This document shows, piece after piece, positions 6,581 to 15,771 of a DNA stretch of 37,490 nt (position 1 is the stretch's first letter; each line of letters opens with the position of its first letter). The notes beneath the pieces are model-generated. The model had not been told where the DNA came from and searched no databases. It worked only from the letters and a program-made list of their open reading frames with translations. A program made the translations under genes and the position numbers. The stretch is from an uncultured Clostridia bacterium. Lineage in GTDB: Bacteria; Bacillota; Clostridia; TANB77; CAG-508. Where the stretch lies: positions 1 through 37,490 of the forward strand of contig CAOTKV010000020.1 in NCBI GenBank assembly GCA_948530865.1. The letters run 5' to 3'.

Positions 6581-7726
6581 TTATGTTCTTTTCAATATTT
6601 TTCTACCTATTCTTTTACATTTTCTAACAACTTTACTTATAAAGCTAACCTTTAAACATCTTTGCATATTTTCTATAACAGGCATTGTATCTAATTTATC
6701 AAAGAACTTTTGTCTATTTTTATGTGGTGGAACATTATGTCCATGATTATATGCAAAAGTAACTTCTTTATCTACTTCAATTATTTCCATATTTGAATTA
6801 ACTTCTTCAAAAATTTTATTTCCTTTTTCTGAATTTACTGTTAATACTGAAATACCAGTATCATCATTTTTTACATCTGGTAAGACTTTTTCGATTCCCC
6901 AAAAATCTGCTATTGAAAAATCTGTAACTCTTTTTGAAGTTGCAAATTTACAATTATGACAAGATGGACGCCCTAATAATTCACTTACAAATGCTTGAAA
7001 ATATGTATTTTCTTCAATTTTTTCTCCATTTTCAAATTCTATAATTGGAGTTTGATTTTTCCAGCCGTTTTCTTTACTTCTAAACCATACTGTAGCAACT
7101 TTCTTTCCATTTTTTTCTTCTATTTCTCTTACATATTTATCAAAAACTTTTTGAGATGGATTAGCATGACAAACAACATCTAATATAATTAATTTTTCAT
7201 AATCTTTTTTTAAATATGTTTTTAATGCATTGCATTGACATGATGTTCCTGTAAATAGTACATATCTGTCTTGATTAAGAAATTCTTTTACTTTTTCATA
7301 TGAGTTTCCTATATCACTTCTCAAGTATTTAGAACCTTGAAATTTTTGACATTCTTCTAAGGTTTCATAAAAATTATGTTGAACTTTTAAATTTTCACCA
7401 TATTCTACTCCAAAAACAACACCATTTTTCTCTATAACATATTTAGCTAAAATATAATACATTCCTCCTGATGAGCTTTTTCTAACCTCATCTTTATTTT
7501 TATTAATAGCCATGTATACTTTTTCATTACCTTTTGAATCATTGTAATTACTACAAATATTTTTACATTTATTACACTTTATACACTTTTCTTCATCAAT
7601 TTGTGGATAAAAAAAACCTTCTTTATCTTCTACCATTTTTATTGCATTTGTAGGACATCCTAAAGTACAAATTCCACAACCATTACAATCTTTTTTATTA
7701 TGTTGTATTAAATATATATTTTCCAT
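6581..7726 (-). CDS. FrhB-like oxidoreductase with N-terminal 2[4Fe-4S] ferredoxin domain
   Basis: A 381-residue protein of the coenzyme F420 hydrogenase/dehydrogenase beta-subunit family. Residues 14-24 (C14, C17, C20, C24) and 48-58 (C48, C51, C54, C58) bind two [4Fe-4S] clusters. The rest is the FrhB-type flavin domain with KSSSGGMYYILAKY, FTGTSCQCNALK, VVCHANPSQ and the Cys pair in RPSCHNCKFA...SIADFWGIEK. The family's biochemical role in polysaccharide loci of bacteria is unsettled. These proteins often lie next to pyruvyl transferases, as here (9165-10271). Its ATG overlaps the flippase stop codon by one base (TAATG), so translation is probably coupled. Compare the ferredoxin-less paralogue at 13622-14626. 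Confidence 0.85.
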   Translation of the reverse strand: MENIYLIQHNKKDCNGCGICTLGCPTNAIKMVEDKEGFFYPQIDEEKCIKCNKCKNICSNYNDSKGNEKVYMAINKNKDEVRKSSSGGMYYILAKYVIEKNGVVFGVEYGENLKVQHNFYETLEECQKFQGSKYLRSDIGNSYEKVKEFLNQDRYVLFTGTSCQCNALKTYLKKDYEKLIILDVVCHANPSQKVFDKYVREIEEKNGKKVATVWFRSKENGWKNQTPIIEFENGEKIEENTYFQAFVSELLGRPSCHNCKFATSKRVTDFSIADFWGIEKVLPDVKNDDTGISVLTVNSEKGNKIFEEVNSNMEIIEVDKEVTFAYNHGHNVPPHKNRQKFFDKLDTMPVIENMQRCLKVSFISKVVRKCKRIGRKILKRT

Positions 7727-9153
7727 TATGCATTCTCCTTTAATTTATTTAAATGTAATTTTTTCTTTATAAAATCGAGAACTATATTTAATGTTTTTAA
7801 ATTAGTTATAAGTGCATATAAACAAACTATTAAAACCATAACTATATTTAAGTATAAATTATTAATATAATATGAAATCAATAATATAGGCATCATAATA
7901 AATGCTACAATTAAGAATTTTTTATCTATCTTAATTTTTACATATTTTTGTACATCTACATATCTATATATTGCCATTGCAAAATATGATACTAATGTTG
8001 AAATTGAAGCTGCATATAAGCCTATAAATTTTATCAAACCTAAATTAACAATTAAATTTATTATAGCAGCCATAATTGAAGTTTTTGCGACAGCTTTAGT
8101 ATTCTTTTTAGCAATATATATAACACTTAATAAACCAACCATTACATTAAATAATGTCGCAAGCATTAAAATTGGAATTTGATAATATGAGTCACTAAAT
8201 TTCTCATTAATCATAATTGGAAATACAAAAGGCATAAATCCAATTATTCCAAAACAAATTGCTGTAAATAATTTTAAAACTACATTCATTGTACTTGATA
8301 CAAAATCACTTGCATCTTTATCATTTATATGTAATGATGCTGATTCTGTCCAAGTCATATTAAATATATTATAGATTGTTATATATAAGTTAGAAAATTT
8401 ATATGAAGCAGATAATATACCATTTTGTCCAATTCCTAAAAAATATGTTACTATTATTCTATCTGATGAATTAAATATCCACCATGAAATAGCATTTGGA
8501 ATAAGTGGTAAAGAGTATTTCCACATTGTTTTTAGCAATTGCTTATCCCATTTTTTAATTGATATATATTTATATATTTTCTTTACTAAGAAAATATATA
8601 AACTGCATAAAATATTGCCACTTAAACTTGCCATTAGCATTCCATATGCACCAAATCTGCAAATAACTATAAAAATTACATTTAATATTACTGTGCTTGA
8701 AGCAGTTATAAAACTACCAATAGCATAGTTTTTATTATCTCCCAAGCCTCTAGAAATTTGTAGCATTATACTTGAAAAAATACATGCCATAACATTTGTA
8801 AGTAAGAAATATTTATAATCATTATTTATAAATGGAGATATTAATAAAAATAATACTACATATATAATAATTTGAACCAAAATAGTACATACTGTTGTAC
8901 TTACTATTTTTTTTATTTCTTCATCTTTCTCTCTATTATCTATTAATCTTCTAAATACTGCTTGTTCTATTTGAAATGTTACTATCGGCAACATTAGTGA
9001 TACTAATGTATTTAATAAATCAACAGTTCCATATTCTTCAGTAGATAATAACGCAGTATATAATGGTAATAAGAAAAATGAAATCATTTGTGTACATATT
9101 TTCCCAACTGTAAGTATTGCAGTATTTTTTACTAATGTTTTTTCTCTATTCAT
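7726..9153 (-). CDS. Wzx-like lipid-linked oligosaccharide flippase
   Basis: A 475-residue integral membrane protein of the MOP superfamily (polysaccharide biosynthesis protein). About 12-14 hydrophobic helices are visible, starting with NTAILTVGKICTQMISFFLLPLYT (read in parts) and the family-typical EYGTVDLLNTL. It should flip the undecaprenyl-pyrophosphate-linked repeat unit to the outer face of the membrane for the Wzy-like polymerase at 11196-12380. The start is ATG 9153-9151 with SD GGAAGG, only 11 bases after the upstream pyruvyl transferase stop. A second, unrelated MOP protein in the window (19657-20988) looks like SpoVB instead. Confidence 0.9.
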   Translation of the reverse strand: MNREKTLVKNTAILTVGKICTQMISFFLLPLYTALLSTEEYGTVDLLNTLVSLMLPIVTFQIEQAVFRRLIDNREKDEEIKKIVSTTVCTILVQIIIYVVLFLLISPFINNDYKYFLLTNVMACIFSSIMLQISRGLGDNKNYAIGSFITASSTVILNVIFIVICRFGAYGMLMASLSGNILCSLYIFLVKKIYKYISIKKWDKQLLKTMWKYSLPLIPNAISWWIFNSSDRIIVTYFLGIGQNGILSASYKFSNLYITIYNIFNMTWTESASLHINDKDASDFVSSTMNVVLKLFTAICFGIIGFMPFVFPIMINEKFSDSYYQIPILMLATLFNVMVGLLSVIYIAKKNTKAVAKTSIMAAIINLIVNLGLIKFIGLYAASISTLVSYFAMAIYRYVDVQKYVKIKIDKKFLIVAFIMMPILLISYYINNLYLNIVMVLIVCLYALITNLKTLNIVLDFIKKKLHLNKLKENA

Positions 9154-9164
9154 TATTTTCCTTC

Positions 9165-10271
9165 CTAATCATTTATTGCTTTATTTAACCATTCTAGTGA
9201 TTTTTCTCTTTCTTTTTTTAGAATACTGTTTACCTCTTCATAATTAATTTCAGAATCATAATCTATTTTATTAAATTCATCTATACTATTTACTGCTCTA
9301 TTAGAAATATTTAGCTTGTCTAATAAATTAGTAACTCTTGCTCCTGTTTTTCTGTGTGGAACTACAAAAAACTTTTTATTAAATATTATTGAAAATACTG
9401 TTGCATGAAATGATGTACAAACAACATATTCTGCATTTTTAATATAATTAATAAATTCTAAAGGACCTTCTGTATATGCTGATTTTAAAATATTTTTATA
9501 TCCATGTTCTTCCTTAGAAAAATGAATTACTTTCAACCCTGTCTTTTCTGTCAATTTATTTAAAATCTTCATATATTCTTCATCTTTTTGAACAACATAT
9601 GCAAGTATATATCTTTCTTCTTTGTTTTTATGTTCATTTAGCTTTTTCTCCCACTCTTCTCTTGTTAATAGTAAAGTTGGATCTAAAACAACGTTAATAT
9701 CTTTATTAATTATTACTTCTAATTCTTTTTGTGCATCTTCTTCTCTTACAGATATGTAATCAATTTTTGAAATTTTTCGTTTAAATTCATCTTTATTTTG
9801 TGATACTACTTTAGCATCTCCAATACTAGCAGCATACGATATTCTTTTTACATTTTCTTCTCCAAAGTTTAAAGTATATACATCTGATAATTCTCCAACA
9901 ATACCAGGATTCCAAACTTGATCACTACCAGTTATTAAAACATCATAATTAAGCTGTGCATTTAAAAGTTCGTCTTTATTTTTAAATTCTTCAGATAATT
10001 TAAAATTATTTATCATAAATGAATTAAAACTATTAAATCTCTTTCTGTTTATTGAATAATTTATTACATCATTAATAAAACTTTTTGCATATTTAATTAT
10101 ATTTTTTCTTAAAGGCTTAAAAAGTCTATATTGATTATATATTACACTATTTCTATAGTTAATTATATTAACTTCATTTGTTTTAGATAAAACTTCTTGT
10201 AAAGCATATGCTTGAAGCATTGCTCCATAATTATGTGCATTATGAAATGTTACAGTTCCTATTTTATTCAA
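9165..10271 (-). CDS. Polysaccharide pyruvyl transferase family protein (module 1)
   Basis: A 368-residue protein of the PS_pyruv_trans (CsaB/WcaK-like) family, whose characterised members transfer pyruvate from phosphoenolpyruvate to sugars as ketals. Family landmarks are FHNAHNYGAMLQAYALQ at the N-terminus, VLITGSDQVWNPG, VLDPTLLLTREEW, and CTSFHATVFSIIF, the conserved C-terminal His region. The start is TTG 10271-10269 behind AAAGGAG. Together with the FrhB-like gene at 6581-7726 it forms one of two similar pairs in the operon. Acceptor sugar unknown; some members of this family may use other donors. Confidence 0.85.
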   Translation of the reverse strand: MNKIGTVTFHNAHNYGAMLQAYALQEVLSKTNEVNIINYRNSVIYNQYRLFKPLRKNIIKYAKSFINDVINYSINRKRFNSFNSFMINNFKLSEEFKNKDELLNAQLNYDVLITGSDQVWNPGIVGELSDVYTLNFGEENVKRISYAASIGDAKVVSQNKDEFKRKISKIDYISVREEDAQKELEVIINKDINVVLDPTLLLTREEWEKKLNEHKNKEERYILAYVVQKDEEYMKILNKLTEKTGLKVIHFSKEEHGYKNILKSAYTEGPLEFINYIKNAEYVVCTSFHATVFSIIFNKKFFVVPHRKTGARVTNLLDKLNISNRAVNSIDEFNKIDYDSEINYEEVNSILKKEREKSLEWLNKAIND

Positions 10272-10303
10272 TTTTATTCTCCTTTACATATTATTGAATT
10301 TTC

Positions 10304-11203
10304 CTAATCTATAAATATTAATATATATTTAATTTTTAATCTAAATTTTAAATTCATTAAAATCCACAGATTAAATTTATATTTCTTTACATTTAATTTA
10401 CATTTATTCGTATATTCAAAGTTGATATTCTTATAATGGAAAAATAAATTCAAATTTATTTTTATATATCTTATTATAAGCCATTTTAAATATTGATTAT
10501 TTTTTCTTATATTACTTTCTAAAACAAATAATTCATCATCGAACTTATCTATATTACTAGAGTTGGTTACACTATTTTCATTAATATAATAGTTATATAA
10601 ACATTCATTAATAATATAAGCTCTTTGTATATAATCACTCATACGTAATAATAAATCTAAATCTTCACATATCTTAAGATTTTCATTTAATTTAATTTTA
10701 TTAAACAATTCTTTTCTATATAGTTTTCCCCACAAAGAACCTATTATAGAATTTTCTTTTAATATTTCAATAATAAATTCATTATTTGTAAATATTTTTT
10801 CATTTATAGTTGTACTTTTAAATTTATGTAGATTTTTTTCATAAAAAAATCTACATGATACTATATCAACATTATTATTCTTCATTGCTAATAATAATTT
10901 TTCTATCATTGTATTCTCTAGATAGTCATCACTATCTACAAAAGTAATATATTGTCCTAATGCTTTTTCAATTCCTATATTTCTTGAGTTTGACACTCCA
11001 GAATTAGTCTTATCTATTATTTCGATTCTATTGTCTTTTTCTTTATATTTTTTACATATAAAAATTGAACCATCAGTTGATCCATCATTAATTAACAAAA
11101 TTTGTAACTTAACATATGTTTGATTTATAATAGATTTTATACATCTTTCCAAAAAACTTTCAGCATTATATATTGGAATAATTACTGTAACTAAATCATT
11201 CAT
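10304..11203 (-). CDS. GT2 family glycosyltransferase
   Basis: A 299-residue inverting glycosyltransferase of the GT-A fold. Visible landmarks are TVIIPIYNAESFLERCIKSI at the N-terminus, LLINDGSTDGS, TNSGVSNSRNIGIEKALGQY, and FVDSDDYLE, whose DxD motif should bind the metal and nucleotide sugar. There is no membrane helix; the C-terminal third is Lys/Asn/Tyr-rich and basic, and may sit on the membrane. The ATG overlaps the last codons of the Wzy-like gene by eight bases (ATGAATGA), which suggests translational coupling. It probably adds one sugar to the lipid-linked repeat unit; donor unknown. Confidence 0.88.
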   Translation of the reverse strand: MNDLVTVIIPIYNAESFLERCIKSIINQTYVKLQILLINDGSTDGSIFICKKYKEKDNRIEIIDKTNSGVSNSRNIGIEKALGQYITFVDSDDYLENTMIEKLLLAMKNNNVDIVSCRFFYEKNLHKFKSTTINEKIFTNNEFIIEILKENSIIGSLWGKLYRKELFNKIKLNENLKICEDLDLLLRMSDYIQRAYIINECLYNYYINENSVTNSSNIDKFDDELFVLESNIRKNNQYLKWLIIRYIKINLNLFFHYKNINFEYTNKCKLNVKKYKFNLWILMNLKFRLKIKYILIFID

Positions 11204-12380
11204 TTTTTAACTCCTTATCTCTGGAAATTGCAAAAATTAATGCTATTATAAAAAAGAAATATATAGAATGTACACTTGATTCCATAAAAAAGGCAACTAA
11301 AAATGTATATATAGTAATTATTAGACTTCTCTTTATTTTATAATTATTAATCAACTTCAAATTATTTCTAGTATTATTTAAAATATTTATCCACAATAAT
11401 AATGCTATTATCCCACCTTGTAAAACCATTTCTAAAATAACATTATGTGACGAATAATATCCTCCCCATACTCTCAAAAAGTCATGTGCTTGAATTCCAT
11501 ATCCAAATATACAATTTTCCTTAATTAATTCAACAGACTTACTCCATAAGTATGTTCTTCCTGTAAACCCTTCTTTTCCTGTAATTAGATAAAATAATTT
11601 TGAAAAAATATTTTCACTACTCATCAAAATACCTAAAATTATAAAATATATAATTAACCAAAAAAATGTATTATCTAATATATCAAAATTTTTATTTAAA
11701 AAAGTAATTCTCCATAAAATAATAAAAATAATACTACAAATAAGTGCTGTAGAAGATCCTGAAAATATTGCAGTTAAAATTATCATAAGTATTTTAAATA
11801 AAATCAACTTATTTTTTGGATTTGTATTATTATAATAATCATTAAAAATGAAAATAATAAGAGAAAAACAAAGTAATACTGTTGTTCCATTATCAATAGT
11901 CATAAAAAATAGAGGATTATACCTATTATTTTTATATAAATCAGCATTCATTCCTGTTGGATATATTATTTCTGATATTAGTTGTAGAATTAATAATATA
12001 AGCATTATGACATTAATTATTTTAAAAAAAGTATACTTATCTAGTATATACAGTTTTATTACTATTAATGAAATTACCCACATTGAAACCATATTTATAA
12101 AAGCTCGTGATATATTTCCATTCTTTAATAATGTCATTATTAAAATCCAAATTTCAAAACATAAAATAGCAGTAATTGTTTTATTAATTTTTAAAATTGG
12201 CAAACTTTTAGCCGAAACTAAAAATGCATCCAAAACAATAATTATTGCGATTGTTATTTTTCCATAAACAAATATCTTTTCTACTATCCTTAATTGAGAA
12301 TAATATTGAAAACAAATTGGTTTAAAGAAAAATAATAGTATTATAAACATTACAATTTTATTTCTATATAATTTATTCAT
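11196..12380 (-). CDS. O-antigen ligase/polymerase-like membrane protein (Wzy-like)
   Basis: A 394-residue polytopic membrane protein with roughly ten helices. It carries the O-antigen ligase/Wzy signature: GSSTALICSIIFIILW, then the extracellular-loop motif TGRTYLWSKSVELIKEN...GYGIQ and SSHNVILEMVLQGG. In a Wzx/Wzy-type locus this protein polymerises flipped repeat units on the outer face. The ATG at 12380-12378 was preferred over the GTG three bases earlier because SD AAAGGAA then sits about nine bases away. Distinguishing a polymerase from a ligase by sequence is unreliable, but only one such gene is present and a Gram-positive cell has no LPS, so polymerase is the better guess. Confidence 0.8.
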   Translation of the reverse strand: MNKLYRNKIVMFIILLFFFKPICFQYYSQLRIVEKIFVYGKITIAIIIVLDAFLVSAKSLPILKINKTITAILCFEIWILIMTLLKNGNISRAFINMVSMWVISLIVIKLYILDKYTFFKIINVIMLILLILQLISEIIYPTGMNADLYKNNRYNPLFFMTIDNGTTVLLCFSLIIFIFNDYYNNTNPKNKLILFKILMIILTAIFSGSSTALICSIIFIILWRITFLNKNFDILDNTFFWLIIYFIILGILMSSENIFSKLFYLITGKEGFTGRTYLWSKSVELIKENCIFGYGIQAHDFLRVWGGYYSSHNVILEMVLQGGIIALLLWINILNNTRNNLKLINNYKIKRSLIITIYTFLVAFFMESSVHSIYFFFIIALIFAISRDKELKNE

Positions 12381-12394
12381 CACTAGTATTCCTT

Positions 12395-13609
12395 TTATTT
12401 TAAAATAATTTTTACAAAGTTTTCATAATATATCTTTTCATTATATTCTTTTTCTAATTTCTTTGATATACATAACATTTTCTTATTATACTTCTTTTCA
12501 TTATCAAAAAAATCATTTATTTTTTTTGTAAGAGCATTAACTATTTTTTCATCATTATCTACAAAAATTGCTTGTTCTTCTTCTAAATACTCTACTATTC
12601 CACCAGTTCTAGTTGTAATAAGTGGAAGTGAAGCAATAGTAGCTTCAAGCATTGTTAATCCAGCAGGCTCTTCCCAAATAGATGGAAAAACTGCTAAATC
12701 CGCCAGTTTATAATATTTCCACATATTATCATAATCTATATATCCTGTAAACTTTATTTTTTCTTTTAATGACTCAACTTTATTCTTTATATTTTGTTCG
12801 AAATTCGATGTATTATTGGCTCCAAAATTGTGTGAACCTACTATTAATAATACTATATTATCATTATCAATTTTCTCATATGCTTCTAATAATTCCTTTA
12901 TTCCTTTTTCAGGTGTAATTCGTCCAGCAAACAAAATAATTTTCTTATCAGATTCAATTTGTAAGTTATCTTTTAATTCTATTTTCTGTTTCTCAGTTAA
13001 TTCTTGATTAAATTTTTCACAATTAAATCCATTTTTTAAAATAAATATATTTTTTTTTATTTCATTTCCACAAACTGATATAATTTTTTTAGTTAGATAC
13101 TCACTAATACTTAATATTTTACATTTTTTCAATCCATTAATATAAATATTATCTGGTATATCATTATGCAAATGATAAAAAACTTTATTATCATATTTCT
13201 TAGCTATATTTCGATCTTTTAAAACATTCAATAAATATCCTGAGTTTTCTAATACAACTTTATCGAAATCAAATTTTTTTAGTATTTTTTTTAAATAATT
13301 TATAACATATAGCTTCCACAAATATCTTTTTAACGTGTTATGTTGTTTGTGCGATATTTTAGTATAAATTTTTTCATACAAGTTATCTATTATTTTACAT
13401 ATTTTAGGTTCTTTTATAAATATAAAATTTGTATTTTTATATTTTTTAGATTTTTCAATAGCATCTTTATCATGTATACCTATAACTGTCAATTCCATTT
13501 TCTTATTTATTTCATTTTGAATAATTATACTTTCAATAAGAGTAAGAACTGCACCACCTTTTACAGCTGGTATTGGCAATCCACATGGTGATACAATTAT
13601 TGTCTTCAT
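12395..13609 (-). CDS. GT4 family glycosyltransferase
   Basis: A 404-residue retaining glycosyltransferase of the GT-B fold. The N-terminal acceptor domain opens with TIIVSPCGLPIPAVKGGAV (a Gly-rich acceptor loop). The C-terminal donor domain shows KIILFAGRITPEKGIKELLEA and the E-x7-E region PSIWEEPAGLTMLEA, which contacts the nucleotide sugar. It is cytoplasmic, probably membrane-associated. The start is ATG 13609-13607 with SD GGAGGAAC, directly after the ferredoxin-less FrhB-like gene. Sugar specificity cannot be read. Confidence 0.88.
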   Translation of the reverse strand: MKTIIVSPCGLPIPAVKGGAVLTLIESIIIQNEINKKMELTVIGIHDKDAIEKSKKYKNTNFIFIKEPKICKIIDNLYEKIYTKISHKQHNTLKRYLWKLYVINYLKKILKKFDFDKVVLENSGYLLNVLKDRNIAKKYDNKVFYHLHNDIPDNIYINGLKKCKILSISEYLTKKIISVCGNEIKKNIFILKNGFNCEKFNQELTEKQKIELKDNLQIESDKKIILFAGRITPEKGIKELLEAYEKIDNDNIVLLIVGSHNFGANNTSNFEQNIKNKVESLKEKIKFTGYIDYDNMWKYYKLADLAVFPSIWEEPAGLTMLEATIASLPLITTRTGGIVEYLEEEQAIFVDNDEKIVNALTKKINDFFDNEKKYNKKMLCISKKLEKEYNEKIYYENFVKIILK

Positions 13610-13621
13610 TGTTCCTCCATT

Positions 13622-14626
13622 TTATTTTTTTAAATTTCTATATATATTTATAATTGGACTCTTTCTTATTATTCTTTTTATCTTATGAGTTATAATATAT
13701 TTTTTTCCATAGTTTAAATATTTTTTTAAGATAAAATCAAATCCAAATTCTTGATAGTCTTTCCAAAATTCATTATATCTTTCAGGTTCTTGTGTTTGCT
13801 CTTTTAAATTATGTTGATAGTTAATATATTCATCAGTCTTTGTTTCTTCTAAAAAATATTTATTATCATCAAATTTATCTACTATACTATTGCCTTTTTC
13901 TGTATTAATTATAACTAATGAAACTCCATTCTTGCTTTTTAATGTCGGCATTATTTTTTCAATTCCCCAATAATCTCCAATAGTTATATCTCCAACTCTA
14001 TTCATATTTGAATATGGGCAAGAAAAACAACCTTTATTTGTAATTAACCCTAACATTTGTAATTTTGAATAAATAGATAAATCTGCTGTATTAATTTTCT
14101 TTTTTCCATTTTGAAATTCTGCAAAAGCAGGATAAGCTTTCCAACCTTCTGGTTTATATCTAAATGAATATTGTATAAGTTTACTATTTTCATTTTTCTC
14201 AAGCCATTGCTTAAATGAATTCCATATTTTTTCATTTGGTGTTCCATGACATATTATATCTATACAATATAAATTATCTAATGGAACCTTCCTATTTTCT
14301 AAAAATTTTTTTATTGCAAAGATTTGACATGGTGTTCCTGAAAATAATACATATTTTCCTTCTGATAAATCCTCTTCCAAAAAATCAAATATTTTACTAA
14401 TATCACTTTTTACATATTTTGATCCCTGAAATACCGCACATTCTTCTGCACTACATTTTCTTCCATGTATAACATTTAAATTTTTATCATACATAGCTCC
14501 ATAAAAAATAACATTTCCTTTTCCTAGTATTTTTTCAAATGTCTCACATAATGCAATATATGCTCCTCCTGAAGAGCTCTTCATCAATTGTTCAAATGTA
14601 TTTTTAAATGCATATACTTTTCTCAT
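13622..14626 (-). CDS. FrhB-like oxidoreductase lacking the ferredoxin domain
   Basis: A 334-residue paralogue of the protein at 6581-7726 that begins directly in the FrhB-type domain: KSSSGGAYIALCE, AVFQGSKYVKSDI, LFSGTPCQIFAIK, IICHGTPNE, and the CFSCPYSNMNRVGDITIGDYWG pattern (read in parts) that retains the Cys pair. The eight-Cys ferredoxin module of its paralogue is absent. This is not a truncation artefact of the window: its ATG overlaps the stop of the upstream pyruvyl transferase by one base (TAATG), so there is no room for it. It must receive electrons from a separate carrier or act differently. It is paired with the pyruvyl transferase at 14626-15759. Function unproven. Confidence 0.85.
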   Translation of the reverse strand: MRKVYAFKNTFEQLMKSSSGGAYIALCETFEKILGKGNVIFYGAMYDKNLNVIHGRKCSAEECAVFQGSKYVKSDISKIFDFLEEDLSEGKYVLFSGTPCQIFAIKKFLENRKVPLDNLYCIDIICHGTPNEKIWNSFKQWLEKNENSKLIQYSFRYKPEGWKAYPAFAEFQNGKKKINTADLSIYSKLQMLGLITNKGCFSCPYSNMNRVGDITIGDYWGIEKIMPTLKSKNGVSLVIINTEKGNSIVDKFDDNKYFLEETKTDEYINYQHNLKEQTQEPERYNEFWKDYQEFGFDFILKKYLNYGKKYIITHKIKRIIRKSPIINIYRNLKK

Positions 14627-15759
14627 TACTTCACATCCAACACACTTTTTAAATATGCTTCTGATTCCTTTCTCTTGTCATTTAAAATTGAATCTACATA
14701 ATTCCAATCAATTCTTTTTACATTTTCAATTTCATTAACATCTATTTCATTGCTTATCATATGTTCACTTGCTGAAACTAATTTTTGAAAATTTAGCATT
14801 CTATTTATTTGAGCTTGACCTATTTTAGGAAAAGTATAAAAATCTCTATGATACATACAACTAAATAGCATACAATGAAATGAATCTGTAAAAACATATT
14901 CTGCATTTCTTATAACAGTAATAAAATCTGCTGGTGAAGCATCCCATAGTTTTATATCTCCAAATTTAAAATCATATATTTCTATTTTTTCATTATCTAA
15001 AAATGGCATTGTTACAATCTTCAATCCTTTTAATTTAGCAAACTCTTCAATTAATTTTCTTTGTTTTTTAGTTCCTCTTAACATATAAACAAATATATAT
15101 TTTTCACCATATTGATTTTCAGATAAAGATATATTATCCCAAATTTTGCGATCAACTAATAAAGTTGGATCTAATACTGTAACACATTTATTAGCACCTA
15201 AAGCATCATTTATTAAATTAGTTCCATTTTCTTCTCTACTTGATATTCCTTTAAAACTAGATAAATTATTTTTTATTGCTTCTTTTTGCTCATCAGAAAA
15301 TTTATCTACACCAATACTTGGAGCATAAGAAAATTTTAATTTTTCCTTTGATGCAAATGTTAGCCAATACATACTATTAACATCTGTTAATTTTGGATTC
15401 CATATTTGGTCACTTCCACACACAAATCCATCATACACATTATTAGCTTCTACAATATTTTCTTCATTATATTCTTTTTGAGAAACATGTAAATAATTAT
15501 CTACAAAAGATTGTATATTCCTATTTCTATCTCTCAATTTTTTTAATCCGAATTTCCAAACAATTCTTTTTAAACTTTGTCTTACTCCAATTCTCTTTAT
15601 TTTTTCCTTCAAATTACTTATTGATGCAACTTTTTTTCCATATTGACAAATTATTTCATAATCATCTATTCCTAATTCTTTTAATTCAGATTGCAATGCA
15701 TATGCTTGTAATATAGAACCATAATTATATCTCCACCAAGTCATACCACCTAATTTCAT
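14626..15759 (-). CDS. Polysaccharide pyruvyl transferase family protein (module 2)
   Basis: A 377-residue member of the same family as 9165-10271. Landmarks are MTWWRYNYGSILQAYALQ, FVCGSDQIWNPK, VLDPTLLVDRKIW and TDSFHCMLFSCMYH. By eye it is clearly divergent from the first copy, so it is not a recent duplicate and probably acts on a different sugar. The start is ATG 15759-15757 with SD AAAGGAG. The family's established chemistry is PEP-dependent pyruvyl ketal formation; applying it here is inference. Its stop overlaps the start of the FrhB-like gene. Confidence 0.85.
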   Translation of the reverse strand: MKLGGMTWWRYNYGSILQAYALQSELKELGIDDYEIICQYGKKVASISNLKEKIKRIGVRQSLKRIVWKFGLKKLRDRNRNIQSFVDNYLHVSQKEYNEENIVEANNVYDGFVCGSDQIWNPKLTDVNSMYWLTFASKEKLKFSYAPSIGVDKFSDEQKEAIKNNLSSFKGISSREENGTNLINDALGANKCVTVLDPTLLVDRKIWDNISLSENQYGEKYIFVYMLRGTKKQRKLIEEFAKLKGLKIVTMPFLDNEKIEIYDFKFGDIKLWDASPADFITVIRNAEYVFTDSFHCMLFSCMYHRDFYTFPKIGQAQINRMLNFQKLVSASEHMISNEIDVNEIENVKRIDWNYVDSILNDKRKESEAYLKSVLDVK

Positions 15760-15771
15760 ATTTAATCTCCT

